A DNA stretch of 64,000 nucleotides from Thiorhodovibrio litoralis (GTDB lineage Bacteria > Pseudomonadota > Gammaproteobacteria > Chromatiales > Chromatiaceae): the NCBI RefSeq assembly GCF_033954455.1, contig NZ_CP121473.1:744001-808000 (forward strand), written 5' to 3'. Shown here piece by piece: positions 31,668 through 40,582 of this stretch (position 1 is its first letter; every line of letters starts with the position of its first letter). A program made the position numbers and the translations under genes. Under the pieces are notes generated by a model. It had not been told where the DNA came from. It saw nothing but the letters and a program-made list of their open reading frames with translations, and did not search any database.

Positions 31668-32444
31668 ATGCCATCTGGTTACATTACACAATATATGGAC
31701 GTCGCCCAGCTCACGCTCTGGGCGTTCTGGTTCTTCTTCTTCGGAGTCGTCTACTTCATCCGTCGAGAGGACAAGCGCGAGGGCTATCCTGTCGAATCCC
31801 AGCGCATGTTCGGCAAGATCAAAATGATGGAAGGCTTCCCGCCGCTGCCGGCGCCCAAGACCTTCACTCTGCCCCACAACGGTGGCGAAGTGGTCAAGCC
31901 CAGCCCGGATCGTCCGCAGTACGATTACAAGCTTGAGCCAGTCGAGGACTTCCCGGGGGCGGCCTTCCAGCCGGTCGGTAATCCGATGACTGCCGGTGTT
32001 GGCCCGGGTTCCTATGCTGTGCGTGCAAACAAGCCGGATCTGACCCACGCTGGCGAGGCGCGCATCGTGCCGTTGCGCGTGGCTAAGCACTTCCACGTGG
32101 TCGAACGCGATCCTGATCCGCGCGGCATGACCGTAATCGGTGCCGATGGTGCCGTTGGCGGCAAGGTCACCGAGATCTGGGTTGACCGTGCCGAGCCGCA
32201 AGTGCGCTACCTGGAGCTTGAGACCAACAACAAGAAGAAGGTGCTGCTGCCGATCAACATGTGCAGGGTCAAGGGCAAGCAGCAGGAAGTGAAAGTCCGT
32301 TCCATCAATGGTGCTCACTTCAATGATGCGCCGACCCTGGCCAGCTATGATCAGATCACCCTGGCCGAGGAAGACAAGGTCACGGCCTACTATGGTGGCG
32401 GTACGCTCTATGCGACTCCTGATCGGGCGGAGCCCTTTCTGTGA
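31668..32444 (+). CDS. puhA: Photosynthetic reaction centre H subunit
   Basis: A 258-aa H subunit. One membrane helix near residues 12-33 (LTLWAFWFFFFGVVYFIRRED) anchors it, and the cytoplasmic PRC-barrel domain follows, with the FHVVERDPDPRGMTVIGADG and LPINMCRVK segments conserved in PuhA. It caps the L/M core and shapes proton uptake to QB. A strong GGAGGAATT precedes the ATG. It overlaps puhB by 4 nt. Confidence 0.97.
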   Translation: MPSGYITQYMDVAQLTLWAFWFFFFGVVYFIRREDKREGYPVESQRMFGKIKMMEGFPPLPAPKTFTLPHNGGEVVKPSPDRPQYDYKLEPVEDFPGAAFQPVGNPMTAGVGPGSYAVRANKPDLTHAGEARIVPLRVAKHFHVVERDPDPRGMTVIGADGAVGGKVTEIWVDRAEPQVRYLELETNNKKKVLLPINMCRVKGKQQEVKVRSINGAHFNDAPTLASYDQITLAEEDKVTAYYGGGTLYATPDRAEPFL

Positions 32445-33172
32445 GTGAGTACGAAGTCGAGCCGATTCCCGGCTTGCCTGGGCTCCTCCCCGAGGGGGAG
32501 GAGCTCCTTTGGCAGGGCACCCCGCAGTGGGTGCCCCTTGCCAAGCGGGCCTTTCATGTCCGCGGGGTGCTGTTCTATTTTGGTTTGTTAGTCTTGCTGC
32601 GGGTAGGCTTCATCCTCACCGAGGGTGAAGGCTGGGGCCTGGCGCTGCAGTCCGCTCTATGGCTGGCCTTCCTGGCCTTTGCCGCCGTGGGGATTCTTTC
32701 TCTGTTGGCCTGGCTTTATGCGCGCTCCACCATCTATAGCATCACCAGCCGGCGGGTGGTGATTCGCTCTGGCGTGGTGGTGCCGATGGCGGTTAATCTG
32801 CCATTTAAGAGCATCGAGAGCGCCGGGCTGCGGGTCTATTCGGATGGGGCTGGCGATATTCCGCTGGCGCTGATCCCTGAGCAGAAAGTCAATTATCTGA
32901 TTGTCTGGCCCAATGTCAGGCCATGGACGTTTTCCAAGGCGCAGCCGATGTTGCGCGCGCTGCCGGATGTGGAGAAAACCGCCGAGCTGCTTGCTCATGC
33001 GCTGAAGGCAGCGACTGAGGCCGAGTCCGCTGAGGTGGCTCAGGACCAGAGTTCGCAGCCGTCGGGTTCTGCTACCACACAATCACGCGAGGCGATTCGG
33101 GAATCCACTGAATCCTCCGATGCCGGCGCCAGCTCGGCTGGCGAGCCTTTGCCAACGACACCGTCATCCTGA
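32441..33172 (+). CDS. puhB: Reaction centre assembly protein PuhB
   Basis: A 243-aa membrane protein that assists reaction-centre assembly. It has two or three hydrophobic segments (about residues 40-95) followed by a PH-like (YdbS) domain with STIYSITSRRVVIRSGVVVPM and KSIESAGLRVY. The GTG start overlaps the puhA stop. The last ~45 residues are Ser/Gln/Glu-rich and probably disordered; this tail is longer than expected for the conserved core. Confidence 0.93.
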   Translation: MSEYEVEPIPGLPGLLPEGEELLWQGTPQWVPLAKRAFHVRGVLFYFGLLVLLRVGFILTEGEGWGLALQSALWLAFLAFAAVGILSLLAWLYARSTIYSITSRRVVIRSGVVVPMAVNLPFKSIESAGLRVYSDGAGDIPLALIPEQKVNYLIVWPNVRPWTFSKAQPMLRALPDVEKTAELLAHALKAATEAESAEVAQDQSSQPSGSATTQSREAIRESTESSDAGASSAGEPLPTTPSS

Positions 33173-33199
33173 CGCACCCCGCAAAACGAGGTATTACCC

Positions 33200-33709
33200 T
33201 TGAGTGACCCATTCGAGGGACAGCAGTTTCCGCGTCCCGTGTTGATTGGCGCCGCCATTCTGATCAGTTTCACCATTGCCGTGGCGGCTTTTGTGCGCCT
33301 GACCGGCATTGGTAAGGATGAGAACGAGTTCGCTCCCGCAGTAGTGGAGCGTAAGCTCTATTTTCACGAGATTGACCCAAACACCATTGAAGTCATTGCC
33401 GACGGCGGTCGGATCGCCACCCTCGACGCGAACGATGATGGCTTCATCTTCGGTGTGTTGCGCGGGCTCGGGCATAACCGTAAGGTCAACGAGGCTGACA
33501 TGGGGCAGCCTTATGTGGTCTCGCAGCGCGCCGACGGGCGCATCCTGCTCGAAGACCCGATGACCGGCGACCAACTCGACCTGCGCGCCTATGGCGTGGA
33601 TAATGCCGCCGCTTTTGCAGATCTGCTTCGCGCCGAGCAACAAGGCGCCCCGACAGCAGCGGCGTCTCCGGCGGACGGGTTGCCAGGTCAGCCGCGCGCC
33701 GCCCACTAG
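33200..33709 (+). CDS. puhC: Photosynthetic complex assembly protein PuhC
   Basis: A 169-aa protein with one N-terminal membrane helix (RPVLIGAAILISFTIAVAAFVRL) and a periplasmic domain containing VERKLYFHEIDPNTIEV and DGFIFGVLRGLGHNR, as in PuhC, which supports LH1 and reaction-centre organisation. The start is TTG at 33200 with CGAGGT upstream; no ATG or GTG fits. It follows puhB by 27 nt. In many purple bacteria acsF lies between puhC and puhE; here it does not. Confidence 0.92.
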   Translation: MSDPFEGQQFPRPVLIGAAILISFTIAVAAFVRLTGIGKDENEFAPAVVERKLYFHEIDPNTIEVIADGGRIATLDANDDGFIFGVLRGLGHNRKVNEADMGQPYVVSQRADGRILLEDPMTGDQLDLRAYGVDNAAAFADLLRAEQQGAPTAAASPADGLPGQPRAAH

Positions 33710-33727
33710 CCAACAGCGGTGCTCCCT

Positions 33728-34573
33728 ATGCTGAGCCTCGCGCTCGCGATTCTCTACGCGCTGTTTCTGTGGTGGGTCAGTACGGGCATCATCCTGTTTC
33801 TGAACCGTCTCGCGCCATCAACCTATCGCTGGAGTCTGCTTGGCGGCACCGTGCTGGGTGGGGTTTCGGTCGCGGGGGCCATCTGGTCGTCAGACCGCGC
33901 GGACATCCTCGGCGCCTACCTGGGCTTCACCAGTGGGGTGCTGATCTGGGGCTGGCTCGAGATGACCTACTTCATGAATGCCATCACCGGGCCGAGCAAG
34001 GCGCATTGCCCGCGCAATGTTCATGGTCGGCGGCGTTTCTGGCTGGCTATTCAAACCAGCCTCTATCATGAGTTGGCCGTGGTCGCCGTTGGGCTGCTGC
34101 TGTTCGCCCTGTGCTGGGGGCATGTCAATCAGACCGCCGCATGGACGTTCGCGGTGCTTTGGTGGATGCGCTGGAGCGCTAAGCTCAATTTGTTCTTCGG
34201 CGTGCCCAATCTGAACGAGGATTGGCTGCCGTCGCATCTGCGCTTTCTCACCAGCTATCTGGCCAAGCGCCCGATGAATCTGCTGTTCCCAATGTCGGTG
34301 ACAGTGGCAACCGTGGTGATGGCGCTGCTGGTCGAGCATGCGCTCGACTTCCCTCCCGGCAGCTTCACCGCCCAGGCGGCGGTCCTCGCGGCCAGTCTGC
34401 TGGCGTTGGCGATTCTTGAGCACTGGTTTCTGGTGCTGCCGGTGGCCGATGCGGCCTTGTGGGATTGGGCGTTCGAGCCCAGCCCCACGGAAGCTCCAGC
34501 GGACGTCTCCGCTGAAGCCCCGGATGGCAGCTCGGGGAAGAAGCGTCCGGATTCTTCTGTCTCGTCGAGATAA
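33728..34573 (+). CDS. puhE: Photosynthetic complex assembly protein PuhE
   Basis: A 281-aa DUF3623-family protein with about seven membrane segments. GWLEMTYFMNAITGPSKAHCP and WMRWSAKLNLFFGVPNLNEDWLP are characteristic PuhE motifs. It is linked to reaction-centre and LH1 assembly or BChl handling, but its biochemical role is unresolved. The ATG at 33728 is preferred to a GTG three codons earlier. The gene ends the puhABC-E run and is followed at once by a terminator-like hairpin. The last ~30 residues are Ser/Glu/Pro-rich. Confidence 0.93.
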   Translation: MLSLALAILYALFLWWVSTGIILFLNRLAPSTYRWSLLGGTVLGGVSVAGAIWSSDRADILGAYLGFTSGVLIWGWLEMTYFMNAITGPSKAHCPRNVHGRRRFWLAIQTSLYHELAVVAVGLLLFALCWGHVNQTAAWTFAVLWWMRWSAKLNLFFGVPNLNEDWLPSHLRFLTSYLAKRPMNLLFPMSVTVATVVMALLVEHALDFPPGSFTAQAAVLAASLLALAILEHWFLVLPVADAALWDWAFEPSPTEAPADVSAEAPDGSSGKKRPDSSVSSR

Positions 34574-34596
34574 CCGTCACTTAGACGGCTTTATTT
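34574..34596 (+). terminator. Terminator after puhE
   Basis: A 5-bp stem (CCGTC at 34574-34578, GACGG at 34584-34588, 5-nt loop) begins at the first base after the puhE stop and is followed by CTTTATTT. It is a short intrinsic-terminator match that would end the bchH-puhE transcript. Confidence 0.6.
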
Positions 34597-35103
34597 AGAC
34601 GCGTTCTCGTTTTGAGGCTGTAGCTTCCCCTAACCGTGTTTATCGCCTGTGCCGTTGGTCTGGCAATTTGGCAAAGTGCATGAAAGGGGGTAAGCTTAGA
34701 AAATCGCTTTGTCATTGAGCTGGGTCAGTGTCACTGGCCAATGGCTGACTTATTCTGTGTGGCCTTGCCGCCTTTGGAGAAGCCCCGGAGGACGCCGTAT
34801 GCGTATTCTGCCGGTTCACGTTACGAACCACTTGGCAACTAAAAGACGCCACGCAGAATTCTTATCCTGTGCCCGTAAGCCCGTGGTCACTCGGGTTTGG
34901 GCGCTGATGCCGCGCTTTTCCCTTCCCTGTTTTCTCTTCCATTCAAGTCGCTTTTTCACGCGGCCCATTCTCGCGCTTTTCGCTAGGACGGGACTGGAGC
35001 GCCGCCATGGGCGGTGCGCTCTCCCCGATCGAGGTACCTGGCCGGAAGTTCTTTGCTTTGCGTGCACCAAACTGCCGCTGAACCGCTCCGAGGTTGCCGT
35101 CTG
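34597..35103. other. Gap before the hemN-like gene, no supported gene
   Basis: About 500 nt. One open frame with GGAGG before an ATG at 34799 runs up to the next start codon, but its Cys/Phe/Arg-rich product resembles no family and has non-coding composition. No tRNA or clear regulatory palindrome was seen; this gap should hold the promoter of the hemN-bchJ pair. Confidence 0.5.
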
Positions 35104-36468
35104 ATGACAAGCATGATGCCGATCGATATCTCGCCGGAACTGCTGACGCGATTTAGCCGTTTCGACCGCCCTGGCATGCCAGCGCCAGCAGCGGATGCCT
35201 GGGCCGATGGCTTCACCGGGGAAGATTACCGCCGGGCGCTCGGCGAAATTGGCCGGCATCCGGATGAGACCCTGGCGCTCTATCTGCACATCCCTTTCTG
35301 TCCCGGGCGCTGTCTGTACTGCGGCTGCAATACGACGGTTACGCACAACAGTCAGCGCATCGACGGGTATCTGGACGCTCTCGAGCGCGAGGTGGAGATG
35401 GTGGCGGACGCCATGGCGGCGGGGCGCGAGGTATTGCAGCTGCATGTCGCGGGCGGTACGCCAAACTATCTCAACGACGCCCAACTGACCCGTCTGGTGG
35501 AGTTGGTCGACAGCCGCTTCCGCATTCTGCCAGAGACCGATGCCTCGATTGAATGCGACCCGCGGCGTACCTCTGCCGGCCAGCTCGAGTTGTTGCACGC
35601 GCTGGGCTTTCGCCGTGTGACCTTCGGTGTTCAGGATCTCGAACCGCGCGTGCAGCGCTCCATCGGCCGCATTCAATCGATTGATCTGGTGCGCGATGTC
35701 TACTGGATGGCGCGCGAGATCGGCTTCGATTCCATCGGTTTCGATCTCATCTACGGCCTGCCGGAGCAGACCGCCGAGAGCTTTCAAGCCACCCTGGACG
35801 CCGTGATCGAGATGGCACCCGACCGGGTGTCCTGCTTCGGCTACTCGCGCGGGACCAGTCTGGCCATTCACCAGCATGCCATCGACGTCCATCGGCTCCC
35901 TGACGACATGGACCGCCAACGACTGTTCGAGCAGGCGGTCAAGACGTTCCTGGCCGCCGGCTATGTCTGGGTTGGGCTGGATACCTTCGTGCTCGATACC
36001 GATGATTTGGCCATTGCCCAGGACGAGGGGCGGCTTTCGCGTAACTGCATCGGCTACACCAGTATGCGAGCGGACAATACCATTGGTCTCGGTACCGGCG
36101 CGGCTGGCGAGGTCCATGGTCATTGCGTGCAGAACGAGCCGAACCTGCCAACCTGGGAGGCCATGATCGAACGCAGCGAGCTGCCGATCGCGCGCGGGCA
36201 TCTGCTCAATCCTGCCGACCTGCGCCGGCGCGAGGCCATCGGTCACCTGATCTGTAATCTCGAGCTGCCGCTGGAACTGGCCGAGGGCTGCTTCGACGAC
36301 GAATACCGGCGCCTGGCAGCCTATGCAAGCGATGGCCTGGTCGATGTGGCTGATGACCGCCTGCGGATCACGCCCACCGGTCGCTACCTGCTGCGGCATC
36401 TGTGCACCGAGCATGAGGCCTACTATGCTTGGGACCGCGCGCGCTGGCATTTTGCGAGAACCCTTTGA
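35104..36468 (+). CDS. hemN: Oxygen-independent coproporphyrinogen III oxidase
   Basis: A 454-aa radical SAM enzyme. The [4Fe-4S] motif IPFCPGRCLYCGC, with the extra Cys typical of true HemN, is near residue 65. HVAGGTPNYL and the GFDLIYGLPEQT segment also match HemN rather than the HemW-like paralogs. It decarboxylates coproporphyrinogen III to protoporphyrinogen IX without O2, supplying tetrapyrrole for BChl made under anoxic light. The ATG at 35104 has GAGGT upstream. Its stop overlaps a TTG start of bchJ, so the pair is probably coupled. Confidence 0.92.
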   Translation: MTSMMPIDISPELLTRFSRFDRPGMPAPAADAWADGFTGEDYRRALGEIGRHPDETLALYLHIPFCPGRCLYCGCNTTVTHNSQRIDGYLDALEREVEMVADAMAAGREVLQLHVAGGTPNYLNDAQLTRLVELVDSRFRILPETDASIECDPRRTSAGQLELLHALGFRRVTFGVQDLEPRVQRSIGRIQSIDLVRDVYWMAREIGFDSIGFDLIYGLPEQTAESFQATLDAVIEMAPDRVSCFGYSRGTSLAIHQHAIDVHRLPDDMDRQRLFEQAVKTFLAAGYVWVGLDTFVLDTDDLAIAQDEGRLSRNCIGYTSMRADNTIGLGTGAAGEVHGHCVQNEPNLPTWEAMIERSELPIARGHLLNPADLRRREAIGHLICNLELPLELAEGCFDDEYRRLAAYASDGLVDVADDRLRITPTGRYLLRHLCTEHEAYYAWDRARWHFARTL

Positions 36469-37307
36469 GCCATACTGGGCACAACGCTGGGCGGAACACC
36501 GAGCCTAACCCCCAGCCTATCCCCGGGCCCAACCCTGGTCTTGACCACCGCCATAACGAGGTGGAGCACGAGCAAGGACAGGAAGCTGACGCCGCAGAGG
36601 TCGCGCGTATTGGCCCCAATGCCATCATCCGTGTTGGTGAGGCTCTGACTGCCCTTGAAGAGAACACCCTTGCCGGGCTTGGTCTGAATCCCAGAGAGTC
36701 ATCCTCCAAGCTGAGTGGGGCCGGGAGCGACCGGTCTGAAGGCAGCGCTCTGGCATCTTGTGGAACAACTCCAGGGTTTGAACTCACCGGGATCGGCGCG
36801 AAGATTTTTGCCGATGCGGGCCTAGAGCATTACCTCAATCATCCCCCTTCGGAAATGGTGCCGGAGTCCGAAGTCATCGCCCTGCAGCAGGCATTGCGCG
36901 CCGCGCTTCCGCAAGAGATCGCATCTGCCGTGTCGCGCGATGCCGGCCGTCGCACCGGCGATTATTTGCTCGCGCATCGTATCCCCAAGCCCGCTCAGCG
37001 CCTGCTGAAATTGCTGCCGCCGGGGCCGGCTTGCCGCATGTTGCTAAAGGCCGTGGCCAACAACGCTTGGACCTTTGTCGGCAGTGGTCAGTATGCATTC
37101 ACCATGGGGCGGCCGGTGCGGGTGTCCATTGCCCAGTGTCCGATCTGCCGCGGCGCGACCGCCACCGTGCCGGTTTGCGACTTCTACGCCGGCTCCTTCG
37201 AACGCCTGTGCCAAATCCTGGTCAGCCCGCGGGCGCGCGTACACGAAACCCAGTGCCAGGCGCTGGGTGCTGCGGCCTGTGAGTTCCAGATCGACTGGGG
37301 GCGCTGA
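36465..37307 (+). CDS. bchJ: BchJ, 4-vinyl reductase-type protein
   Basis: The conserved part (from ARIGPNAIIRVGEAL, about residue 48) is a BchJ/V4R-domain protein: TGDYLLAHRIPK, NAWTFVGSGQY and the C-terminal CQALGAAACEFQ Cys-containing region. BchJ was first named a 4-vinyl reductase of bacteriochlorophyll synthesis, though it is now thought to aid tetrapyrrole handling rather than to be the main reductase. The start is uncertain: TTG at 36465 overlaps the hemN stop (TTGA) and gives 280 aa; GTG at 36561 would remove most of an unusual Asn/Pro/His-rich N-terminus and give a length closer to known BchJ (~213 aa). Confidence 0.85.
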   Translation: MSHTGHNAGRNTEPNPQPIPGPNPGLDHRHNEVEHEQGQEADAAEVARIGPNAIIRVGEALTALEENTLAGLGLNPRESSSKLSGAGSDRSEGSALASCGTTPGFELTGIGAKIFADAGLEHYLNHPPSEMVPESEVIALQQALRAALPQEIASAVSRDAGRRTGDYLLAHRIPKPAQRLLKLLPPGPACRMLLKAVANNAWTFVGSGQYAFTMGRPVRVSIAQCPICRGATATVPVCDFYAGSFERLCQILVSPRARVHETQCQALGAAACEFQIDWGR

Positions 37308-37349
37308 GCTTCTCGTGCTTCTCTCTCGCGGTGCCAAGCCGCGCTCTGC

Positions 37350-39440
37350 ATGCTGTCCATCCTTGCTTCGCTGCTGACGGGCCTCGTGCTGGGCTGCGCG
37401 CTGGGGGCGTACCTCCTTCGCCGGCAGTGGCGCGAGCGCCGTCTGGCTACGCTAGCCACCGAAGCCCCCCAAACCCAGCTCCAGCCTGAGCCCCAGTCCG
37501 AGCCGGTTGATCGGAACCTCCGGCAACTCGAGTCCATCCTGGCTACGGTGGCAGATTCGGTATCCCTGGTGGACACCAATTTTGTCTACCTTTACGTCAA
37601 CATGACTTACGAGCGGTTCATCGGCAAGCCACGCGCCGCAATCATGGGGGCGACGGTGGCTGATACCCTCGGCGATGATGTGTTCAGGCAGCACGTCAAG
37701 CCGCGGCTCGAGCGCTGCTTCGACGGCGAAACCGTCTCCTATGATGCCTGGTTCGAATTGCAGCCCGGCGCGCATTTCTTCATGTCGATGACCTATCGGC
37801 CCTACCGTGACAAAACCGGCCGTGTGGTCGGGGCCGCCGTCACCGGGCGAGATATTTCGGCGCTGAAGCGGGCGCGCGATCAGGTAGAGCTGGCACTGGA
37901 GAAGCAGCGCGTGCTCGAGGCCATGCGCGAGAGCGAGCGGCGTTTTCGCATCATGGCCGATGGCGTGCCGCTGATTCTCTGGGTGGCAAATCAGCACGGC
38001 GAGCTGGAGTTTGCCAACGCGGTATTCCGCCGCTTTTTCGCGCTGGCGTCCGATTCTTCGGCTCCGCTGCGGGATCTGTGGCCGCGGGTGTTCCATCGTG
38101 AAGACCTGGAAGTCTTTCAAGGCCGGCTGAAAGAGTCGGTGGCTGATTTCAGTGGTTTTGAGACCGAATGCCGCGTCCGCCGCGGCGATGGTGAGTGGCG
38201 CTGGATGCAAGTATCCGTGGCGCCGCATCGCGGCAGCACTGGCAAGGTGCTTGGCTTTGTCGGGGCGATGCAGGACATCAGTGAACGCCGCCGGGCGGAG
38301 GCCGAGGTGCGCAAGTCGGGTGAGCAGCTGCGCGAGCGCGCCGAACGGCTCGCGCGCTTGACGCTGCAGCTCACCCTGAGCGAGCAGCAAGAGCGTCTGC
38401 GCATCAGTCGGCTGCTGCACGATCATCTGCAACAGGACATGGTGGCGGTTAAGTTCCAGCTCGCGAAGCTCGACGCCAACCCGGCCCTTGCAGGGCAGGA
38501 TGGTCTGGCTCAGGCAAAAGCGCTGATCGAGCAGGCCATCTCTACCGGTCGCACATTAAACGCCGATCTCAATCCGCCGCTGCTGCATCAGAGCAGCTTC
38601 GGTGCCGCCCTGGCCTGGCTGGCGCAGACCAGTCAGACGCGACATGGGCTGCGGGTGCATCTGCAGGTGGTGCGTGATCTGTGGCTCGAGCCCGAGGAGT
38701 TGCGCATCCTGCTGTTTGAGTCGGTGCGTGAGTTGCTGCTCAATGTCGTCAAGCACGCGGGGACAAGCGAGGCGACAGTGGTCCTGGATATCGAGCAGGG
38801 CGAGCAAGTCCTGGTGCTGGTGGACGACGCCGGGCGCGGTCTGGACCCGAACAGCAACGCGCTCGATCAGGGCACTGGGCTGGGTCTGATGGCCATTCGC
38901 GAGCGTCTGACCCTGCTTGGCGGCACCCTGCAGATTGTCAGCGGAGCCGAGATACGCGGCACCAGGATCGCGCTGCGGGTGCCCCTGAGCGAGGGCAGCA
39001 AGAACAAAACGTCGGGCAGCCAGTCCGCTCTTACCGATGGGAGCGAATCAAACTTGCGCCCGGCGCCGGCAGCGAAAAAGATGATTCGTGTTTTGCTGGC
39101 AGACGACCATGTCATGGTCCGTCAGGCGCTGGCGAGTCTGATCAGCGACGAGCCGGACATGCGGGTGGTGGGGGAGGCAGCGGATGGATTCGAGGCGATC
39201 GAGCTGGTGCAGCGCCACCAGCCCGACGCGGTGGTTATTGACTTTTCCATGCCGGAGCTTGATGGGCCCGGGGCGACCCGTGTCATTCGCGCGCGCTGGA
39301 GTCAGGTTCGGGTCATTGGTCTGTCGGTGCAGAACGACCCGAGCTGGATTGAGGAAATGCTTGATGCCGGCGCGGCACATGCGCTGAGCAAGGCTGATGT
39401 CAGCGAGGCGCTGCTCGATTGTCTGCGCGAGACTGTGTGA
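37350..39440 (+). CDS. Hybrid sensor histidine kinase: TM-PAS-PAS-HisKA_3-HATPase-REC
   Basis: A 696-aa hybrid kinase. Order: one N-terminal membrane helix (1-24), two PAS domains (~58-175 and ~195-305), a coiled coil, a NarX/DegS-type DHp domain with the phospho-acceptor His357 in LLHDHLQQD, an HATPase with ESVRELLLNVVKHAG and DDAGRGL, and a C-terminal receiver with Asp631 in VVIDFSMPELDGP. NarX-type kinases usually act on a LuxR-type regulator; here the receiver is fused and has no HTH after it, ending at 696. The output partner is therefore unknown. It starts 42 nt after bchJ, so redox- or light-linked control of photosynthesis genes is a fair guess only. Confidence 0.9.
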   Translation: MLSILASLLTGLVLGCALGAYLLRRQWRERRLATLATEAPQTQLQPEPQSEPVDRNLRQLESILATVADSVSLVDTNFVYLYVNMTYERFIGKPRAAIMGATVADTLGDDVFRQHVKPRLERCFDGETVSYDAWFELQPGAHFFMSMTYRPYRDKTGRVVGAAVTGRDISALKRARDQVELALEKQRVLEAMRESERRFRIMADGVPLILWVANQHGELEFANAVFRRFFALASDSSAPLRDLWPRVFHREDLEVFQGRLKESVADFSGFETECRVRRGDGEWRWMQVSVAPHRGSTGKVLGFVGAMQDISERRRAEAEVRKSGEQLRERAERLARLTLQLTLSEQQERLRISRLLHDHLQQDMVAVKFQLAKLDANPALAGQDGLAQAKALIEQAISTGRTLNADLNPPLLHQSSFGAALAWLAQTSQTRHGLRVHLQVVRDLWLEPEELRILLFESVRELLLNVVKHAGTSEATVVLDIEQGEQVLVLVDDAGRGLDPNSNALDQGTGLGLMAIRERLTLLGGTLQIVSGAEIRGTRIALRVPLSEGSKNKTSGSQSALTDGSESNLRPAPAAKKMIRVLLADDHVMVRQALASLISDEPDMRVVGEAADGFEAIELVQRHQPDAVVIDFSMPELDGPGATRVIRARWSQVRVIGLSVQNDPSWIEEMLDAGAAHALSKADVSEALLDCLRETV

Positions 39441-39524
39441 GAACCATTCGCTCGCGCCGCTGTGGCCGCTTCTTACACTGAATCACAGGGTTTTGATGTC
39501 TACGGTGGGCTGGTAGCGTGCCGG

Positions 39525-40559
39525 TCAGACCGAATCGACGAACAGATCGTCTGGCGGCTCGAGTAGATTCTGAAACCGTTCCACCGACTCAGCCGCCGCT
39601 GCGGTCTGCTCAAAGCGGGCGATATGAAACAGCGCCTCGCCCTCGGTGACCAGCGGGAGGTTGGTGCGACCGATGATGATGCCTCCCGAGGGGGCGGGCA
39701 CCGGTGTGTCGGTGTCGCCGAAGGGGTCGGCGATGGTGGCCAGATGCGCGCCCTTGGTGACCCGCGAGCCGAGCGTTTTGACCTGACGCAGCACGCCGCT
39801 TTGCCCGGCGCGCGCCCACAGGGTCGAGCGGGCGACGGCCGGCGAATGCGTGGCGGAGCGACGGCCACCGCGCACCATCCCGAGATATCGCATCACCGCC
39901 AGAATCCCGCGCAGTCCGGCGCGGATGGCGAACTCATTGAAGCGCAGCGCCTCACCACCTTCGTAGACCATCACCGGCACGCCGAGCGCGGCGGATTCGC
40001 CACGCAGCGAGCCGTCGCGCACCTCGGCATTGATCAGCACCGGTGTGCCAAAGGCACTGGCCAGCTCGAGCATGCCGAAATCATCAAGCGCGGCGCGAAT
40101 CTGTGGCAGATTCTCGCGATGGGCCGCGCCGGTGTGCAGGTCGATGCCGAGATCGCTGTCGCGCACGACCTCTTGCATCAGGGTGGTCGCGAGGCGAGCA
40201 GCCAGGGAGCCACTTTCGGAGCCGGGAAAACTCCGATTGAGATCGCGCCGGTCAGGCAGGTAACGCGACAATCGCACAAAACCGTAAGCATTGACCACGG
40301 GAACGGCGAGCAGGGTGCCGCGCATATTGCGCAGAACCGAGGTCGCGAGCAGACGGCGGATGATCTCAAGCCCGTTGATCTCATCGCCGTGAATGGCGGC
40401 GGTGATAAACAGTCTCGGTCCTGGCAGCCGGCCATGAACCACATGCACAGGCAGGATGACCCGGTTCTGGGTAAAGAGGCTGGGCAGCGGAATGTCGACC
40501 CGGGTGCGGCGGCCAGGGGCGATATGCTGTTCTGCAATCTGGAGCGGTTTTTGGATCAA
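39525..40559 (-). CDS. Succinylglutamate desuccinylase/aspartoacylase-family protein
   Basis: A 344-aa zinc carboxypeptidase-fold protein (AstE/ASPA family). Zinc ligands are visible in HGDEINGLE and DLHTGAAHRENLPQ, with DLNRSFPG between them. The C-terminal ~90 residues form a biotinyl-lipoyl-like beta domain typical of this subfamily. It is likely an amide hydrolase or deacylase; the substrate is unknown. The start is TTG at 40559, 23 nt after rimK. Members of this family are frequently found with RimK-like ligases and PF05618 proteins, suggesting a shared peptide-tagging or untagging role. Confidence 0.85.
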   Translation of the reverse strand: MIQKPLQIAEQHIAPGRRTRVDIPLPSLFTQNRVILPVHVVHGRLPGPRLFITAAIHGDEINGLEIIRRLLATSVLRNMRGTLLAVPVVNAYGFVRLSRYLPDRRDLNRSFPGSESGSLAARLATTLMQEVVRDSDLGIDLHTGAAHRENLPQIRAALDDFGMLELASAFGTPVLINAEVRDGSLRGESAALGVPVMVYEGGEALRFNEFAIRAGLRGILAVMRYLGMVRGGRRSATHSPAVARSTLWARAGQSGVLRQVKTLGSRVTKGAHLATIADPFGDTDTPVPAPSGGIIIGRTNLPLVTEGEALFHIARFEQTAAAAESVERFQNLLEPPDDLFVDSV

Positions 40560-40582
40560 AGGAACCTGTGTCCCTGCTGTCC

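Noticed and set aside
34709-35104. Open frame with a GGAGG before an internal ATG at 34799, ending exactly at the hemN start
   Set aside because: The product is rich in Cys, Phe and Arg, resembles no family and has third-position base use unlike the neighbouring genes.
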